Assembly: GCF_000471905.2 (NCBI RefSeq)
Contig: NW_006500337.1
Span: 2,863,999 to 2,927,998, forward strand
DNA from: Amborella trichopoda
Lineage: Eukaryota > Streptophyta > Magnoliopsida > Amborellales > Amborellaceae
Length of the DNA: 64,000 bases
Direction of reading: 5' to 3'
The number at the start of each line of letters is the position of its first letter. Within the stretch, counting starts at the first letter, position 1. The notes under the pieces are model-generated. The model did not search any database. It was not told the origin of the DNA and saw only the letters and a program-made list of their open reading frames with translations. Positions 37,101 to 44,293 of the stretch are shown here, one piece after another. The position numbers and the translations under genes were made by a program.

Positions 37101-38356
37101 CTTCCACAAAATCCCCTAAACATACAGAACATTAAGAGTTATAATTTGCAGCACAGCATTTAACTACTCGGCCAAGTTGCTCGGACTCAATCCCTAGCAG
37201 AACCAATTAGCCGAGTACAACTTGGGTCTATAAAAAAAAAAATTAATAATAATAATAATCGTATAAACTTGTAGGATCAATTTATGAAAATTATACACGC
37301 AAATTGGATGTGTTTTACAATGATTTATGAGTTCTTATTGTCAAATGCCATATTTATGTATTTTCCCTTTTTTGGATATTCTTGACAAATATCCAACCAT
37401 AAATCATTTTTTTATAGATCCATGTTTTATAATTTGTTTTCAGCTTATTTGAATTTATTATGTTAGTTGGTAGTTTTGTTTCACTTTTAAAGATAAAATT
37501 ATATTTTTAGCATGTTTTTGTTTATTACGGCTTTTTGGGCCCTGTTCATTACTCGAGTGGACTCTGGCCGTGTTACTTGAATTGGGAAAGGGCTGACTAC
37601 GAGGCCCCACCGAGTCTCTAACGTTGTTGCAACCAATCTATTATGAAAACCATAATCATGCACTCAACTGCCTAATCATTCCTGTAAAAACTTTTTTCTC
37701 ATTAAACTTACAGGATATTTACTTCAAAAGAATGATTATTTACCCAATTAGAAGCATCAAAATGACTGATCATTCCCTAACAAACAAATAAGAATTCAAC
37801 GTACAAGAGAAACAAAACCTTATTAAGCATTCAAATTAGTCAGCGTTCACGACAGAACTTGAATAAGCGATCAATTAGTAAATCAATCATTCAAAACGAG
37901 TCTTCACTGCAGCGTCCTGATTAAACATTCAAATTCGCTATCATTCAAAAGTAGAATTACCAAATAAGCAAACTGATTATTCACTGGAAAACCTTATGCA
38001 ACTTCAAAATTCACTCGTGACTCACCACAAATAATAATTATAATTTAGCAACCGAATCACTGATCAAACAAAAAAAAAAGGAAAAAAAACCCAAGTTCTC
38101 CAATGGAGAAAATCTTCACCTTCCGGGTATCAAGCCATACAGCATCGAGGGGGTTGAAATCGAGAGGAGAGTAAGGGCAATCGAGTACCGACCAAGCCCT
38201 AAGCTGAGTAGAAGCGAAACCAGGGATTATCACGCCTGAGAACTTCGAGTAGTGAGAGGACGAGTCCGAAGCTCGAACAATGATGGATTCTAGGGTTAGA
38301 GTTAGGGTTAGGAGCAGGAAGATTGCGTATAAAGGCTTTAGAGAGAGAGAAGCCAT
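12867..38356 (-). CDS. PSAT1: phospholipid:sterol O-acyltransferase (LCAT family), 15 exons
   Basis: The enzyme moves an sn-2 acyl group from phospholipid to sterol, making sterol esters, in the ER/microsomal membrane. The reconstructed protein is 637 aa (Arabidopsis PSAT1 about 633). Coding exons in order: 38356-38120, 36005-35870, 35321-35177, 27753-27584, 27480-27404, 25034-24821, 24727-24550, 23738-23639, 22266-22172, 20472-20421, 20220-20149, 18510-18345, 13792-13688, 13116-13032, 12948-12867. All junctions keep frame; introns are GT-AG except intron 9 (GC-AG). Landmarks: signal peptide at 1-30, SGVIIPGFASTQLRAWS near 40, AVPYDWRL near 150, nucleophile motif FAHSMGNNVF with Ser193, GDETVPYHS with Asp466, and an HHGRDI segment with candidate catalytic His509. 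Introns range from 83 bp to 7.4 kb, the large ones filled by transposons. The start is the ATG giving a clean signal peptide; no upstream in-frame ATG was seen. The gene looks functional. The match to PSAT1 is from family knowledge and is strong along the full length. Confidence 0.95.
12998..13031. repeat. GA/CT microsatellite at an intron donor
   Basis: Perfect GA dinucleotide run on the plus strand. It makes up the first part of acyltransferase intron 14, so on the coding strand the splice donor is the first GT of GTCTCTCTCT. Length polymorphism would change the size of an already minimal 83-bp intron. Confidence 0.9.
15339..16521 (+). mobile_element. 5'-truncated LINE (RTE-like) inserted in the hAT element
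   Basis: Reverse transcriptase fragments appear in shifting frames: [60 protein letters not shown], and the catalytic box YMLFADD near 15735. The 3' tail ends PNWMGKGFDDD, i.e. TTTGACGATGAT, the GATGAT-type end common in plant RTE-like LINEs. A direct repeat GATTGATATCATATAC flanks it (15323-15338 and 16522-16537), a perfect 16-bp target duplication. Many stops make it inactive. The endonuclease domain is missing. Confidence 0.88.
16790..17825 (+). pseudogene. hAT transposase pseudogene (BED zinc finger, DUF659)
   Basis: Frame 1 reads a BED-type finger: VECKFCKTSYTPGINNLKKH with a later Cys (CxxC...H...C), then VEVRREKIEHL. A second frame gives DTFFPRPNPEVLPREKGQTS and the WFFQAGISFNAANLSSFKAM motif. 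A third gives the DUF659 segments VWGVYGCTVMTGGWSDKRN and VVTNMYPANMSAARLLMDKK then SPCIAHGIDLMLEAIG. Shifts near 17090 and 17380 and stops at 17560-17610 break the chain. The catalytic core C-terminal dimerisation region is missing. It is non-functional. Confidence 0.85.
18345..18510 (-). CDS. PSAT1: acyltransferase exon 12: catalytic histidine region
   Basis: Reads SEHEGLDVQVHLNVGHHGRD, then IVPNMTRAQRVKYITYYEDG. By comparison with the PDAT-type HVDIM motif, the likely catalytic His is His509 in HHGRDI. The stretch DVQVHLN differs from the DVHVELN I recall for the Arabidopsis enzyme, so the histidine positions there are exchanged. Confidence 0.9.
18891..19008. repeat. tandem duplication, 62-bp unit, in acyltransferase intron 11
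   Basis: Two adjacent copies share ACCAATCA(G/T)ACCCAA, AACAATTCACAGTAG and TTAAACTTCAAAGCTACAAA. Non-coding. Confidence 0.8.
19800..20044 (+). mobile_element. LINE 3' end fragment (RTE-like)
   Basis: Severely 5'-truncated copy of the same LINE family, holding only the last 245 bp: GGCTAGCCATGTGTGGCGCA, GTTAGGAGGTGCGAGTTAGT, and the tail CCCCAATTAGTTGGGAAAAA then GCTTTGACGATGATGATAA. A short direct repeat AACTCAT (19793-19799 and 20048-20054) may be the target duplication. It lies in acyltransferase intron 11, antisense to the gene. Confidence 0.82.
20149..20472 (-). CDS. PSAT1: acyltransferase exons 10 and 11: catalytic aspartate block
   Basis: Two small exons, 20472-20421 (52 bp) and 20220-20149 (72 bp), are separated by a 200-bp intron. 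Together they read SGNSVNGNHGHTSGDET then VPYHSLSWCKTWLGNRVNV. GDETVP is the conserved LCAT/PDAT motif holding the catalytic Asp (466 here). The intron splits the motif exactly between T and V. Confidence 0.9.
21022..21514. mobile_element. Mutator-type MITE with long terminal inverted repeats
   Basis: Begins GGGAAATTTTCGTATA and ends TATACGAAATTTTCCC. The two arms match over about 180 bp, including CATGGTAGACC, CAAGCGGCATAAG and the AAATGGTATAAAAAGATTTG segment. A perfect direct repeat AAAAAATAA flanks it (21013-21021, 21515-21523); it is 9 bp, the Mutator-like size, but low complexity. There is no coding capacity. It lies in acyltransferase intron 9. An assembly gap sits in the left arm. Confidence 0.83.
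21204..21223. other. assembly gap (20 N) flanked by a duplicated 40-bp end
   Basis: The 40 bases before the gap (21164-21203, from ACCATAAATATTAG to ATACCATTT) recur immediately after it (21224-21264) with a single-base insertion. This is what two unmerged overlapping contig ends look like, so the duplication and the gap are probably both artefacts. Confidence 0.8.
22172..22266 (-). CDS. PSAT1: acyltransferase exon 9 with GC donor
   Basis: Reads VGYHFAPSGKPYPDNWIVTD then VIYEFEQALNS, with the last Arg codon split AG|A. The donor following the exon is GCAAGT preceded by AAG, a textbook strong context for a GC-AG intron (AAG|GCAAGT). Using the next GT instead would break the frame and the family alignment. 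Confidence 0.88.
25210..25735. repeat. tandem repeat, about three copies of a 180-bp unit
   Basis: The phrase CAAATTAGACTTGCCT occurs at 25273, 25450 and 25633 (spacing 177 and 183 bp). Shared neighbours include TTTCC(T/C)(A/G)TTACC, CCTCAAG(C/T)AATAG and GATAAGAATA(T/C)GT. Copies differ at many sites, so the array is old. It lies in acyltransferase intron 5, just upstream of the exon 6 acceptor. Confidence 0.8.
26479..27127 (-). mobile_element. probable solo LTR of a copia-like retrotransposon
   Basis: Read on the minus strand it starts TGTTGGGAAGTCTTGAATCC and ends GCTTTTATGTGTAACA, bounded by TG...CA. The part GATGAACCACGTAAATTCTT resembles the R-region signature of many plant LTRs. Flanking pentamers GGTA-type GGGTA (26474-26478) and GTGTA (27128-27132) match at 4 of 5 positions. 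No internal gag-pol is adjacent, so it is a recombination remnant. Located in acyltransferase intron 5 in the same orientation as the gene. Confidence 0.65.
27584..27753 (-). CDS. PSAT1: acyltransferase exon 4: nucleophile serine exon
   Basis: Reads LTFETALKLRGGPSLVFAHS then MGNNVFHYFLEWLKLEIAPK, completing the Lys173 codon split across intron 3. The AHSMG box is the GxSxG-equivalent nucleophile elbow of LCAT-type acyltransferases; Ser193 is the expected acyl acceptor. Acceptor TTTGCAG and donor GTATGC are clear. The upstream intron is 7.4 kb. Confidence 0.93.
28200..28853 (+). mobile_element. left part of a second hAT-like element
   Basis: Contains a GCGCC-rich zone (CGGGTGCCCGCCTGCGCC, CTATGCGCCTCA) and the following region resembling the left portion of the hAT element at 14.6 kb (ACTTTTCCC..., GGGGG, AAGATTGAAAG). 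Its BED-finger coding start appears only at 32.6 kb, after the insertions described below. Confidence 0.5.
30380..30662. repeat. tandem repeat, about 62-bp unit with GA tracts
   Basis: Three to four copies of AGAGAGAGAGCTATTTATAAA then GTATGTAATTTACTCTATA, with CACCATTATACATAT. The last two are nearly identical and the first is diverged. A 75-bp duplication (TTACACAGTAT...AAGATAGTAG) lies just downstream at 30815-30940. Confidence 0.8.
30944..31492 (-). pseudogene. RNase H-like domain from a non-LTR retrotransposon
   Basis: Reads AWEPPPKGAIKLNFDGCSLG then NPGHEGAGGVFRDHLHNVLF, the usual RNase H fold opening of plant LINE-encoded RVT_3 domains, with VESMALLRGIQ and LLLVEGDARNIISWAS after it. 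The Asp of NFDG and the Glu of VESMAL are retained. Near 31125 a frameshift moves the C-terminal part to another frame (SNGFTDLLAKDGAKAHVEH can be read there). A stand-alone fragment; no reverse transcriptase is adjacent. Confidence 0.8.
32590..32770 (+). pseudogene. hAT BED zinc-finger fragment
   Basis: Reads KVDMG, stop, KYGSRPVQNDKTMVDCKFCI then NSYIVGRNTIKKQL, stop: the same BED finger start as at 16.8 kb (DLGWKYGS...VECKFCKTSY), with stops in it. It is cut at about 32770 by Ty1-copia sequence. Together with 28200-28853 it forms the 5' part of a second hAT copy. Confidence 0.7.
32770..34262 (+). pseudogene. Ty1-copia reverse transcriptase/RNase H remnant
   Basis: Frames read NDTWDIVDLSPKKTVIES, GSIEWYKDQLVAKC, FQLDVKNTFLPRELEEEVYK, VLRLRKALCGLK, then LLFYVDAIVVLGDD (the YVDD box reads YVDA here) and the RNase H end WRSKNMSLPAQCSAEAEHRA. 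The integrase half is absent, and stops and frameshifts are frequent. It ends with the purine run CTTGAGGGGCAG at 34257-34268, followed by TGCGCAC, a plausible start of a decayed LTR (to about 34430). Confidence 0.85.
36620..38119. other. acyltransferase intron 1 distal part with a 37.16-37.63 kb insert
   Basis: Otherwise AT-rich intron. Between about 37160 and 37625, sequence of different composition is bounded by ACTCGGCCAAGTTGCTCGGA at one end and GACTACGAGGCCCCACCGAG at the other. This type of ACTCGG/CCGAGT-bearing insert recurs at 34665-34760 and 44600-44790. It is probably a non-autonomous DNA element, family unknown. Confidence 0.35.
38120..38356 (-). CDS. PSAT1: acyltransferase exon 1: signal peptide and oxyanion-region start
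   Basis: Codes for residues 1-79. MASLSLKPLYAIFLLLTLTL begins a signal peptide or anchor. SGVIIPGFASTQLRAWS and the conserved DCPYSPLDFNPLDAVWLDT segment follow. It ends in phase 0 after AAG at donor GTGAAG. The hydrophobic core is encoded by a telomere-like repeat (38291-38312). Confidence 0.93.
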
Positions 38357-38640
38357 GACTGGTTCGAGCAAAGAGCCGGGGTTTCCTGCGAGAGCACCAG
38401 AAAATGAAAGAATAAATATTTCCTCGCCCCTATGGCTTAAAAAATGGAGCAAATGGCTGCGATTTTCGCCTGTTTTGCTATTCCCACCTGAAACTGCTAT
38501 TCCCACCTGAAACATGGGTGGAAATATAAGAAAAGGGCATGGATTTTGAGTGGAAATGGCGCACGTTATTTTACCTTTGGACTTTTCACCGCGTTTTCGC
38601 TTTGTTTCGTACTGTCGTGGTTCCCGCCAACTTGTGGCCG
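38357..38640 (-). promoter_or_regulatory. 5' UTR/promoter region of the acyltransferase gene
   Basis: Upstream of the start codon. A minus-strand TTATATTTCC at about 38522-38531 could be a TATA element, some 170 bp before the ATG. A 19-bp direct repeat TGCTATTCCCACCTGAAAC occurs twice back to back (38476-38494, 38495-38513). Assignment is by position only. Confidence 0.4.
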
Positions 38641-38730
38641 CGATTGAAGTGTAAAAGACTGAAACTGTCCCTATCTTAGAAGTTTAAGAGAAATGTACCC
38701 AGAACTTTTAACGACTGGTGCTAACATTTT

Positions 38731-39075
38731 GGGTGGGGATTGCGTAAGGTTGCAGTCTTACCTTTAAAATTTATTATAAGTAGTAATGTTGCCGTCAAAA
38801 AAATTTAAAATGGCATGTTTTTTTGTATTTTTAATTTATAAAAATTTAAATTTTATAAATAGTTGAAATCAAATAGATCTATAAATATGTGAAAATCTTG
38901 AAAATTGAAAGTCGAAATAAGGTGTTACAAGGTGCACTATTTTTGGGACTCGAAATCTTCTTCTTCTTTTTTTTCCATGTTATCTTGATTTCAGGATTAT
39001 CAATTAAAGGGTTTTCTAAAATTATAACAGCTTTTGTAATAGATTTTTTAGGTGCACCTTAATTCCACAATTTAA
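38731..39075 (+). mobile_element. MITE family A (copy A5), diverged, right end lost
   Basis: Starts GGGTGGGGATTGCGTAAGGT with the palindrome eroded to AAGGTTGCAGTCTTA. Keeps the internal core ATAGATCTATAAATATGTGA, TGCACTATTTTTGGGACTCG and the end piece AGGTGCACCTTAATTCC. The right terminus is missing; a LINE begins some 50 bp farther on. Confidence 0.6.
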
Positions 39076-39125
39076 TATTACAATTTTGTATAATTTTTTC
39101 CTAGTATCTTTACAATTTTCCTAAT

Positions 39126-39944
39126 ACCTACATGATGAGGTACTATGGTGCATATTGTTCGCAGATGATAGTTTTGATCGATGATACCCAAAACGACATC
39201 AACTCAAAGTTATAACTTTTGATGGATGCTCTAGATTCTAAAGGTTTTAAAATTGACTGAACTAAGACAGGGTATATAGAATGCAAGTTTAATTACAATA
39301 GGAGCAAAGACGATGAAGTACTTAAGATTGACGAACATGAAGTAAAAAAAAAGACCGCCATTTCGATATCTTGGGTTGATAATCCAAAAAAATTGAGAAA
39401 CTATGGAAGATGTCACGTACAAAATTAGAGCTAGGTGGACAAAGTGGAGATGCGTAATTAGAATTTTACGATCGCCACATACCAATGAAACTGAAGGACA
39501 AGTTCTATAAGATAGTTGTGAAACCAATTTTGCTCTATAGGGCGGAATTTTGGGTGAACAAAAAGTAATATAACCATAGAATGAGTGCAGTGGTAAAGAT
39601 AATCTTGAGTGGCAAGACAAAAAATGATAGAATTCAAAATGAAGTCATTTGGGAGAATTTAGGTGTGGCACTAATAGGCGATAAGCTGAGAGATAGTAGA
39701 CTTAGATGGGTTGGCCATATGTGGTGCTGACCAAGTGCAGCACATGTTAGGAGGTGCAAGTTAGTTCAAGTGAAATGATTGAAAGGGACAAGAGATAGGG
39801 CCAAAAAGACGTGGTTGGAAGTAATAAAAAAATATATGGGGACTTATGGCCTCACTGAGGATATAGCTTTTAATAGAGTAAAATAGTGGACTAAGATTCG
39901 TGTAGCGAACTGTAATTAATTAAAAAAAAGATGATACTGATATG
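39126..39944 (+). mobile_element. LINE 3' half (RTE-like), degenerate
   Basis: Same family as at 15.3 kb: CCTACATGATGAGGTACTAT, then GATAGTTTTGATCGATGA, then TTAGGTGTGGC and the tail region GGACTAAGATTCGTGTAGCG with a GATGATAC end. Frames read KIDEHEVKK and ISWVDNPKK in pieces. Imperfect direct repeats TTACAATTTTCCTAAT (39110-39125) and TTACAGTTTCTTAAT (39945-39959) suggest the target duplication. It begins within the reverse transcriptase, after the position of the catalytic Asp pair. Confidence 0.8.
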
Positions 39945-40304
39945 TTACAGTTTCTTAATTCTACTTTAAATTGGACATGGTTTTTACGAGTCTAGGACTC
40001 ATACCTATATACAATTACGTAAATAATATATTCGCAAATTTTCGGTATATACATGTAAATTATATATTCATAAATTATATATACGTAATTTTTTCGGTTT
40101 ATATAATTTCTAATGTCATGAATGTGCAAAACATAAATAAATTTCAAAAACCATAAAAATGATAATTTTCTAAGGAAAACTCTAAACCTTTAATTTTGTC
40201 TTTTCATTGGATAGAATACAACTCCTCATGTGGGATCCCTTAGGAAACGCAAACATAGTTATGCGTCCCTCTTATGCATAAACCACATTTTCTTTAGAAT
40301 ATGA

Positions 40305-40765
40305 TGGAGTTTCTATAAGGCCTAAGGTATGTGAAAATACAAAGTAAATCCCGACCTCGAATCCTCATCTAGAAAGTACTTTGGATATTGAAAATCTTCA
40401 TTATGTTTCTAAAATCAATTTCCAAAAAGTTTAAAACTCCAAAAATGATATAAATATTGTAGATATGTGAACTAAGCCAATCAGTCTTGCTTGAACAATG
40501 GAAAGAGTCACAGGTTTATCCCTCCATCAAATCAAATTAGCCAAAAGTGTGTGTTCATGACCCATGCTAGAAAACATTTACTTTTAGGGCAGAAATGGAT
40601 GGTCTGAATAATGTGTTACAATATGTATTATTTTATGACTTGAAATCCTATTATTTTTTCACAACCATAATGGTAAAGACCGAGATGATCTATTTGAAGA
40701 TTTTCTAATGCCAAGCTACAATTTTTGTTGAGTTTTGAAGTGAGGTTTTATTTGTTTTTATAGGA
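40305..40765. mobile_element. possible diverged MITE related to family A (copy A7)
   Basis: The left end GAGTTTCTATAAGGCCTAAGG and right end TTTGTTTTTATAGGACTC are reminiscent of family-A termini. The right half contains the core AATGGATGGTCTGAATAATG, GAGATGATCTATTTGA. Highly diverged. Confidence 0.4.
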
Positions 40766-40820
40766 CTCACTTTAACATATTTTACAATAAATAATTCATA
40801 CTTTATTCTTCCCATACAAT

Positions 40821-41193
40821 GGGATTTTGTTTCTATAAGGTTGCAACCTTAAACGATCCAATTAAGCCGCACCTTAAAATTTTATTATAACATGTAATTT
40901 TGTTGTAAAAAATTCTTAGTATTATCTTACAATATATTTTCATACTTAATTAGAAATTTTTAAATTTAAAAAAAGATTAAAATGAGTTAGATTTATAAAT
41001 ATATGAAAATTTTGAAAATTGATGGTCTAGATAATGTGTTGCAAGCTGCACTATTTCCGAGACTTAAAAACTCTTTTTTTTATATATATTCATACATCTC
41101 GATGTTGAGATGATCAATTATAGGGTTTTTCCAACATTAAACCAACATTATGGTTCTATATTTTAAGGTTGCAACCTTATATAAACTTTTTCC
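40821..41193 (+). mobile_element. MITE family A (copy A3)
   Basis: Starts GGGATTTTGTTTCTATAAGG and ends CTTATATAAACTTTTTCC, with a perfect AAGGTTGCAACCTT palindrome at both ends. It is collinear with A2, including the ATCCAATTAAG box and the GATGATCAATTATAGGGTTT segment. A clear target duplication was not found. Confidence 0.78.
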
Positions 41194-41495
41194 ATTTCAT
41201 AAAACGTAGGTACTTATCTTTAATCCGAGAGTTGCCCTGCATGTCATAATATCTCTCTCGAACAACTACGTTCTGTTTTCTCCACAATCGATTTGCTCAC
41301 CTCCCTAGTTTGCGATATGAACTCCAGGGATATGAACTTTATTATCTCAGGTTGGGATATGAACTTTATTATCTCAGGTTCCATGTTGTAGCTTCCCACC
41401 TTCGAATATCTCATGTTCCATGGTGTAGCTTCCATTCCCACCGGCACTTTCGAATAGCAACCACTGACGATTTAAAATGCTCGCATTTTAATTAT

Positions 41496-41897
41496 GGGTG
41501 TGGTTTCTATAAGATTGCAACATTAAACAATCCAATCAAGGTGCACCTCCAAATTTTATCATAACATGTATTTTTAACGTAAAATATTTTTTATCTGAAA
41601 ATCTATTTTCATATCTAATTATAAAATTTTAAGCTATTTTCATATCTAATTATAAAATTTTAAGCTCCAAGTAGATCCATAAACATATAAAAATTTAAAA
41701 AATAGACGGTCTGAATAATGTTTGCAAGATACACTATTTTTAAGACTCAATTTATTTTTTTCATATTCACATATCTCATTGTCAAGATGATCAATTGGAA
41801 GGTTTTTCAACATTAAAACAACCTTTTTTTCCAATTGATTTTTAAGATGCTTATGTAATTCTACATTTTTAGGTTGCAACCTTATATAAATTATGCC
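41496..41897 (+). mobile_element. MITE family A (copy A4)
   Basis: Starts GGGTGTGGTTTCTATAAGAT and ends ATATAAATTATGCC. The palindrome is intact at the right end (AGGTTGCAACCTT) and mutated at the left (AAGATTGCAACATT). The flanks TTTAATTAT (41487-41495) and TTTAAATAT (41898-41906) match at 8 of 9 bases. An internal 26-bp tandem duplication (CATATCTAATTATAAAATTT...) is specific to this copy. Confidence 0.78.
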
Positions 41898-42489
41898 TTT
41901 AAATATTTTAAAGTTACTTTTTATTGGATAGTGCATGGCTTTCCTTGTTCTAATCATTTTTCCAATCCCGAGTCCAAAAATACCGATTGACGGTTCAGAT
42001 TCTTCCTAAAGTCACAAAAGAGGCCGAAAACTCTCATAACATATGATACCCAAATTTTCCGCTTTGTATTTGGGCTACAGTAATTATATGGTTCTCGAAT
42101 TTGCGTCCCATCAATCAGTTCCATGGTGATGCTAGGACACAAACTATCTTAAAAGGCGCAGAAAATACAGAACGAACCACCCCGAGTTTGAAGAAAACAC
42201 CGAGATAAACGTAAGCTGATGAGCCACAAGATTCTATGCTCCCATCAAAGTATACTATTTCTTTGCTCCGCCAGGTCAAAAGGGTCTCTTTTTGTATCTC
42301 AAATTTTTCTGATGTAACATCTTTAACCTAACTACCAAAAAAAGGAAAAAATATTTGAAAAAATATTTAAAAAACATACTTCATTGAAAAAAGTCCCAAG
42401 ATTGGAACAGACGGATAGGTATCTCAACACAATGTACTAGGCTCCATTCCCACCATTAACACTTCTAAAAAATAAAATAATAATAATAG

Positions 42490-42722
42490 TAATAGGATCA
42501 TTCTTTGGTGGATCCCAAAACTTAAGAATGAGAAAATCCTCATCAGTAGCTCTGCTCTTTTACCAAGGTAATCTCATCCTCAAGAATCTACTTCAAAATA
42601 AAATAAAAATAATAATAATAGGTTCATTTGGTGGATCCCAAAACTTCAGAATGAGAAAATCCTCACCAGTAGCTCTGCTGTTTTACCAAGATAATCTCAT
42701 CCTCAAGAATCTACTTCAATAA
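42490..42722. repeat. tandem duplication, about 118-bp unit
   Basis: Two copies separated by AATAAAAATAATAATAAT-type filler share GGTGGATCCCAAAACTT, AGAATGAGAAAATCCTCA and AATCTCATCCTCAAGAATC, with only a few mismatches, so the event is fairly recent. It lies downstream of the splicing-factor gene. Confidence 0.85.
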
Positions 42723-43224
42723 AGCATAACACCCTTGAGCCTACTATCATTTGCAAGCACGTGTTGACGCCCTTTCTCTAAAAAAAAAAAAAAAAGAAAT
42801 GAAGAGGTGGTAAACAACTATAACAGCAATATCTACAAATCCATAATATATAACGTAGAGGTCCTTGAATCCCTCTTAGAATTCACGAGAATCAGCAAAT
42901 AGGTTTTCATATAACCTCAGAAAACCCAGTCATGATCAAGCCTCTGCAACTACTGCCAATCTGGCCTAAGAGGAAGGAAATCCTCAAAACTCCTCTTTCT
43001 AAATATTCAATAACTTATAGGTAAACTTGATTTGACGAAACTAAAATGGAAGAGCATATTTTAACCAATTACAGGCCAACCACTCAGTACAGGCTCCAAA
43101 CGCTAGAGAAATTTTTAGTTACTTCCCGATCTGGGAACCCAGCTCAAAAGAGATTTCTCCCTCATCTGGAATTGAGACATTCAAGCGAAACCAGAAAGTA
43201 CAACCACTACAAATTCGAGAGATT

Positions 43225-43375
43225 CACTTACCTCTCTCTCATCCCCAGAACCAAATTCGAGAACAATATCGTATGAGCTTTCTCTCATCCCAGACCCAAA
43301 TTCGAGAAATAAGATCACATGAGCTTTCTTTCTCATCTCGGGAACCTGGCTCGATAGAGATCATAAGCCACATAC
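43225..43375. repeat. tandem repeat, 46-bp unit, across the splicing-factor stop codon
   Basis: Two clear units (CTCTCTCATCCCCAGAACCA..., CTTTCTCTCATCCCAGACCC...) each end AT(C/A)G/ACATGAG-like sequence, followed by a third weaker one that runs into the last codons. The stop codon at 43333-43335 falls inside the array, so the array forms the start of the 3' UTR. Confidence 0.6.
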
Positions 43376-44293
43376 TCCACTGCAACCCTGTGATCACCAT
43401 AAAGCCGGCCATGCAAGCAGTGAGCAGCCAAGCAAGCAGCCTCTTTCCTAGAGTACTCAACAAGAACACAACCCGGCTGAAAGGCATCAAAATCAGAACT
43501 TGGGTTTATCATGGTCTTTTGATCATCACCACTACTGCCCATATCAAAATCTTCCAACTTCATAGAACCAGGAGCTTCACATTTCTTCTGAAACTCCTCA
43601 CTAACTCTATCTTGTTGAGAAAGAGAGAATGTAGGTTCGTGGGCATTGTTATATTGTAGAGAGAGAGAGCATGGAAGCTGGTCTGAAGCATCATCACCTG
43701 CCAGAGTCGTTTGTTCACAGTTTGATGTTCCAGATTCATCTTCTTTATTCTTTAATAAGTGTTCATCTTTATCATCGGTAATCATCTCAAGGTCCCGAGT
43801 TTTCTCATCAATGGAAGCAACAATTTCAACATTCTCAGAATAACCAGGCTCCCATATTTCTATTTCTTGAATTGGGTCCTGATCAGACATTTGCATATCA
43901 CAATTTACAGGGTCTGATTTCTCCAATTCGTGAAGCGAGTCTTGTTTGGCTCCTAGTATATCACTATTTACAGAATCCAATTTCTCCATTATCTGAGTTG
44001 GATCTTGTTTGGGTCCTGGCGAATCATTGTTTCCAGTGGTAATGGTCATGTTAGGGGCCTCCTCGGAGCTTTTGCTTAATCGAATGATATTCACCGACTT
44101 AACTGTGCCAAACCTGTACAATTATATGCTCAAACACAATTAAGATGCCATTTTCCAGATATTTATGGTTATTAATACAAGTCTCTAAGGAACATGGCCA
44201 ACCAGTATACGTGATTACAGACCTCGTGCATTCAATGCGTATGTCTTCCAATGATTCTTCGATCTCGGACTCAGACAGATCATCCATGTTGAA
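43333..44293 (-). CDS. splicing-factor coding exons 8-9: split UHM-like RRM
   Basis: Exon 8 (44293-44223) reads [20 protein letters not shown] then ECTR, and exon 9 (44113-43333) [20 protein letters not shown], an acidic Glu/Asp/Ser/Gln-rich insert, then [40 protein letters not shown] and the end DLYRARFPR. In a UHM the loop motif is usually R-x-F; here it is RLY. The insert separates the first two strands from the RNP1 strand (CVLVEY). Confidence 0.9.

Noticed and set aside
39231..39620. 129-codon open frame on the minus strand
   Set aside because: Antisense of the LINE; the plus strand carries the retrotransposon reading.
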